Translations under genes and position numbers: made by a program
Notes under the pieces: generated by a model
Database searches by the model: none
Told to the model about the DNA's origin: nothing
The model's input: the letters and a program-made list of their open reading frames with translations, nothing else
Source: Burkholderiaceae bacterium
GTDB taxonomy: Bacteria > Pseudomonadota > Gammaproteobacteria > Burkholderiales > Burkholderiaceae_C
NCBI GenBank assembly: GCA_023260355.1
Contig: JALQVJ010000398.1
Location: 1 to 6,648, forward strand
Direction of reading: 5' to 3'
Length of the DNA stretch: 6,648 nucleotides
Part shown: positions 5,662-6,648 of the stretch, in pieces
How the letters are laid out: every line of letters begins with the position of its first letter
Numbering within the stretch: position 1 is the first letter of the stretch

Positions 5662-5774
5662 GCAGCGCCATCCCATCCGCCTGAGTACAAGGAAGACCGC
5701 GCGGGTCATCGGATTGAGGCGAAAACCCCACAAATATTGTCAGTCCGGTGTCAGAGGCAGGGGTGGAGCCAGGG

Positions 5775-5813
5775 GATTAGGGTTTTCACTAATCGTTATA
5801 TTAGCAATTAATC
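5775..5813 (+). promoter_or_regulatory. Candidate ArsR/SoxR operator: repeated ATTAG/CTAAT half-sites
   Basis: The AT-rich stretch before the ArsR-family gene contains alternating half-sites. GATTAG (5775-5780) and CTAATC (5789-5794) form a perfect 6-bp inverted repeat with an 8-base spacer. CTAAT (5789-5793) and ATTAG (5800-5804) form a second repeat with 6 bases between. TTAATC (5808-5813) is a further near match. Such overlapping inverted repeats next to the gene of a winged-helix repressor suggest autoregulation and control of soxC. Binding is inferred. Confidence 0.45.
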
Positions 5814-5814
5814 A

Positions 5815-5820
5815 TATAGT
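5815..5820 (+). promoter_or_regulatory. Possible -10 box of the soxR-soxC promoter
   Basis: TATAGT lies 31 bases before the TTG start, immediately after the candidate operator. TATATT at 5797-5802 is an alternative. No strong -35 is visible, so this would be a weak promoter. The remaining gap back to 5662 shows no gene or clear hairpin. Confidence 0.3.
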
Positions 5821-5850
5821 TGAGTTTCGATCAACCTTGGAGCCCTTGCT

Positions 5851-6249
5851 TTGGAACCTCAGCACGAGATTTTTGAGTCCACCGCGCGCTACTTCAGCGT
5901 ATTGGGGGAGCCAACTCGCCTGAAGATCTTGCATGTGATTTGCCAAGGTGAAAAGTGTGTCAGCGACATCATTCAGGCGACCGAACTGGCTCAGGCCAAC
6001 GTGTCGCGCCATTTGGGTTTGATGTACCAAGCGGGCATGCTGTCTCGGCGCAGAGAGGGCACTTTGGTGTTTTATCGGGTCGCTGACGCGCTGCTTCTTG
6101 AGTTGTGTCGTTCGGTGAGTGCGCAAGTGAATTTCCGCTTGGCGCAAAACCAGCCCGCAGCTGCATTCACATCTCAAACGGCCTTGGGCGCCAAGCGCCA
6201 TACGGCATTCATCTCATCTCAACCATCGAAGGAAACCGCTCGTGTCTGA
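5851..6249 (+). CDS. soxR: ArsR-family (SoxR-like) transcriptional repressor of the sox genes
   Basis: This is a 132-residue ArsR/SmtB-type winged-helix regulator. Residues ~8-95 hold the fold: ARYFSVLGEPTRLKILHVI, CVSDIIQATELAQANVSRHLGLMYQAGML (recognition helix around 47-58) and the wing SRRREGTLVFYRVAD. The assignment to SoxR, the repressor of thiosulfate-oxidation genes (not the E. coli MerR-type SoxR), rests on the soxC start overlapping its stop by 8 bases. It has Cys31, Cys36 and Cys86; the spacing does not exactly match the sensor pair of BigR/SqrR as I recall it, so a persulfide-sensing mechanism is possible but unproven. The start is TTG at 5851. An in-frame stop at 5821 leaves no ATG or GTG upstream, and GGAG (5839-5842) is well spaced 8 bases before it. 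The last ~37 residues are a low-complexity tail lacking family features. The ArsR family is certain; the sox role is likely. Confidence 0.82.
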   Translation: MEPQHEIFESTARYFSVLGEPTRLKILHVICQGEKCVSDIIQATELAQANVSRHLGLMYQAGMLSRRREGTLVFYRVADALLLELCRSVSAQVNFRLAQNQPAAAFTSQTALGAKRHTAFISSQPSKETARV

Positions 6250-6526
6250 AGATTTGAGTCAAACCATTGGGCGCGTATTGCCTGCGCCCGAAAACCATCT
6301 GGGCACCGAGGCCCTTGAAACCGCTCGCAAAGCTCGGCGCAGCTTCATGGGCAAAGCGCTGGCCATGGGTGCAGGCGTTGCCGCGTCAGCCCGTGCCGTT
6401 GCGGCAGGTGCCGAGGGCGAGGACGCCATTTTGAAGCTGCCCAGACACTCGACCAACTTGGGTCAACCCGTGGTCACCGACGGATATGGCAAGCCCAGCA
6501 AGTGGGAGAGCAATTTGCAGCGCCGT
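6242..6526 (+). CDS. soxC: SoxC sulfane dehydrogenase molybdenum subunit, N-terminal 95 codons (truncated by junction)
   Basis: SoxC, with the cytochrome SoxD, oxidises the sulfane sulfur of SoxY-bound thiosulfate in the periplasm; it is a sulfite-oxidase-family molybdoprotein. The fragment has a Tat signal with RRSFMGK at residues 32-38 followed by a hydrophobic alanine-rich stretch. It then shows the typical start of mature Sox[32 protein letters not shown]. The GTG start at 6242 has AAGGA (6229-6233) at good spacing and overlaps the soxR stop by 8 bases, implying co-transcription. SoxC similarity ends after Arg95. The frame stays open to the window end, but the added residues are the antisense of RTX repeats and not SoxC. 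The molybdenum-cofactor domain is therefore absent from this window. The identity of the first 95 residues is fairly sure. Confidence 0.82.
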
Positions 6527-6648
6527 GATCATGTCCGCATCAATCTCGAACCGGTCATTGCCCGTGCCGCCATACAGGACGTCGGCACCGCCCCCGCCGA
6601 TCAGGGTGTCATCACCGGCACCGCCGACCAGGGTCTCGGCCGCAACCG
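6527..6648 (-). CDS. Fragment of an RTX (haemolysin-type calcium-binding repeat) protein, leftward
   Basis: Read on the minus strand, the last ~120 bases encode [18 protein letters not shown] and onward: three consecutive RTX nonapeptides of the GGxGxDxLx type. These are GGAGDDTLI (6625-6599), GGGGADVLY (6598-6572) and GGTGNDRFE (6571-6545), followed by IDADMIT up to the junction. Such repeats form a calcium-binding parallel beta roll in secreted type I substrates. The fragment has neither start nor stop of its own here and is fused tail-to-tail with soxC, which is not a natural gene end. It is either a piece of another locus joined by assembly error or the result of a rearrangement. The nonapeptides are clear; the host protein is unknown. 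Confidence 0.72.

Noticed and set aside
5714..5923. Possible 69-residue reading frame before soxR
   Set aside because: It has a TTG start without ribosome binding site, no recognisable domain, crosses the operator region and overlaps soxR out of frame.
6259..6456. Leftward reading frame antisense to the start of soxC
   Set aside because: It is the shadow of a GC-rich Tat signal region and has no recognisable domain.
6527..6648. Continuation of the soxC frame to the window end
   Set aside because: The residues (for example [10 protein letters not shown]) are the antisense of RTX repeats and do not resemble SoxC.

Overview
The window looks like a chromosomal segment of a betaproteobacterium, most likely order Burkholderiales and perhaps a Comamonadaceae-like sulfur oxidiser. 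This is inferred from the pheT-ihfA-merR-tRNA-Pro(GGG) order, the Burkholderia-type QueE cluster motif (CX14CX2C), the moderately high GC and the sox genes at the right end. All genes with a clear host signature read rightward; the only leftward coding signal is a short fragment at the very end.

Layout. Positions 1-1604 hold the end of the phenylalanyl-tRNA synthetase operon: the 3' part of pheT, ihfA (IHF alpha) and a MerR-family regulator. A tRNA-Pro(GGG) with a perfect TATAAT box and a strong rho-independent terminator follows (1632-1765). Positions 1831-4231 are a tightly coupled queuosine-precursor operon. It runs from queC to an unusual 354-residue QueD-family protein and then queE, joined by GTGA and ATGA start/stop overlaps. 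After a 114-base gap comes a two-gene unit (4346-5661): an NYN/LabA-like (PIN-superfamily) protein, coupled by TGATG to an RfaH-type NusG paralogue. From about 5775 a sulfur-oxidation locus begins with an operator/promoter-like AT-rich region, an ArsR-family regulator placed as SoxR (TTG start), and the first 95 codons of soxC with a Tat signal.

How the genes work together. QueE makes 7-carboxy-7-deazaguanine from the 6-carboxytetrahydropterin made by QueD, and QueC converts it to preQ0, the precursor of queuosine in tRNA. The QueD protein here appears to be three QueD-like (T-fold) units fused in one chain. The middle unit keeps the zinc ligands and catalytic Cys but has lost the Asp-His pair. 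The C-terminal unit keeps Asp-His but has lost the Cys and one zinc His. The N-terminal unit is degenerate. PTPS/QueD enzymes are oligomers with inter-subunit active sites, so this may be a single-chain pseudo-trimer with one composite active site. I consider this the most interesting signal in the window.

The other major anomaly is at the right edge. SoxC similarity stops abruptly near position 6526. The remaining ~120 bases, read leftward, encode RTX (GGxGxDxLx) calcium-binding nonapeptides. This is either a chimeric assembly at a contig end or a genuine rearrangement that truncates soxC.
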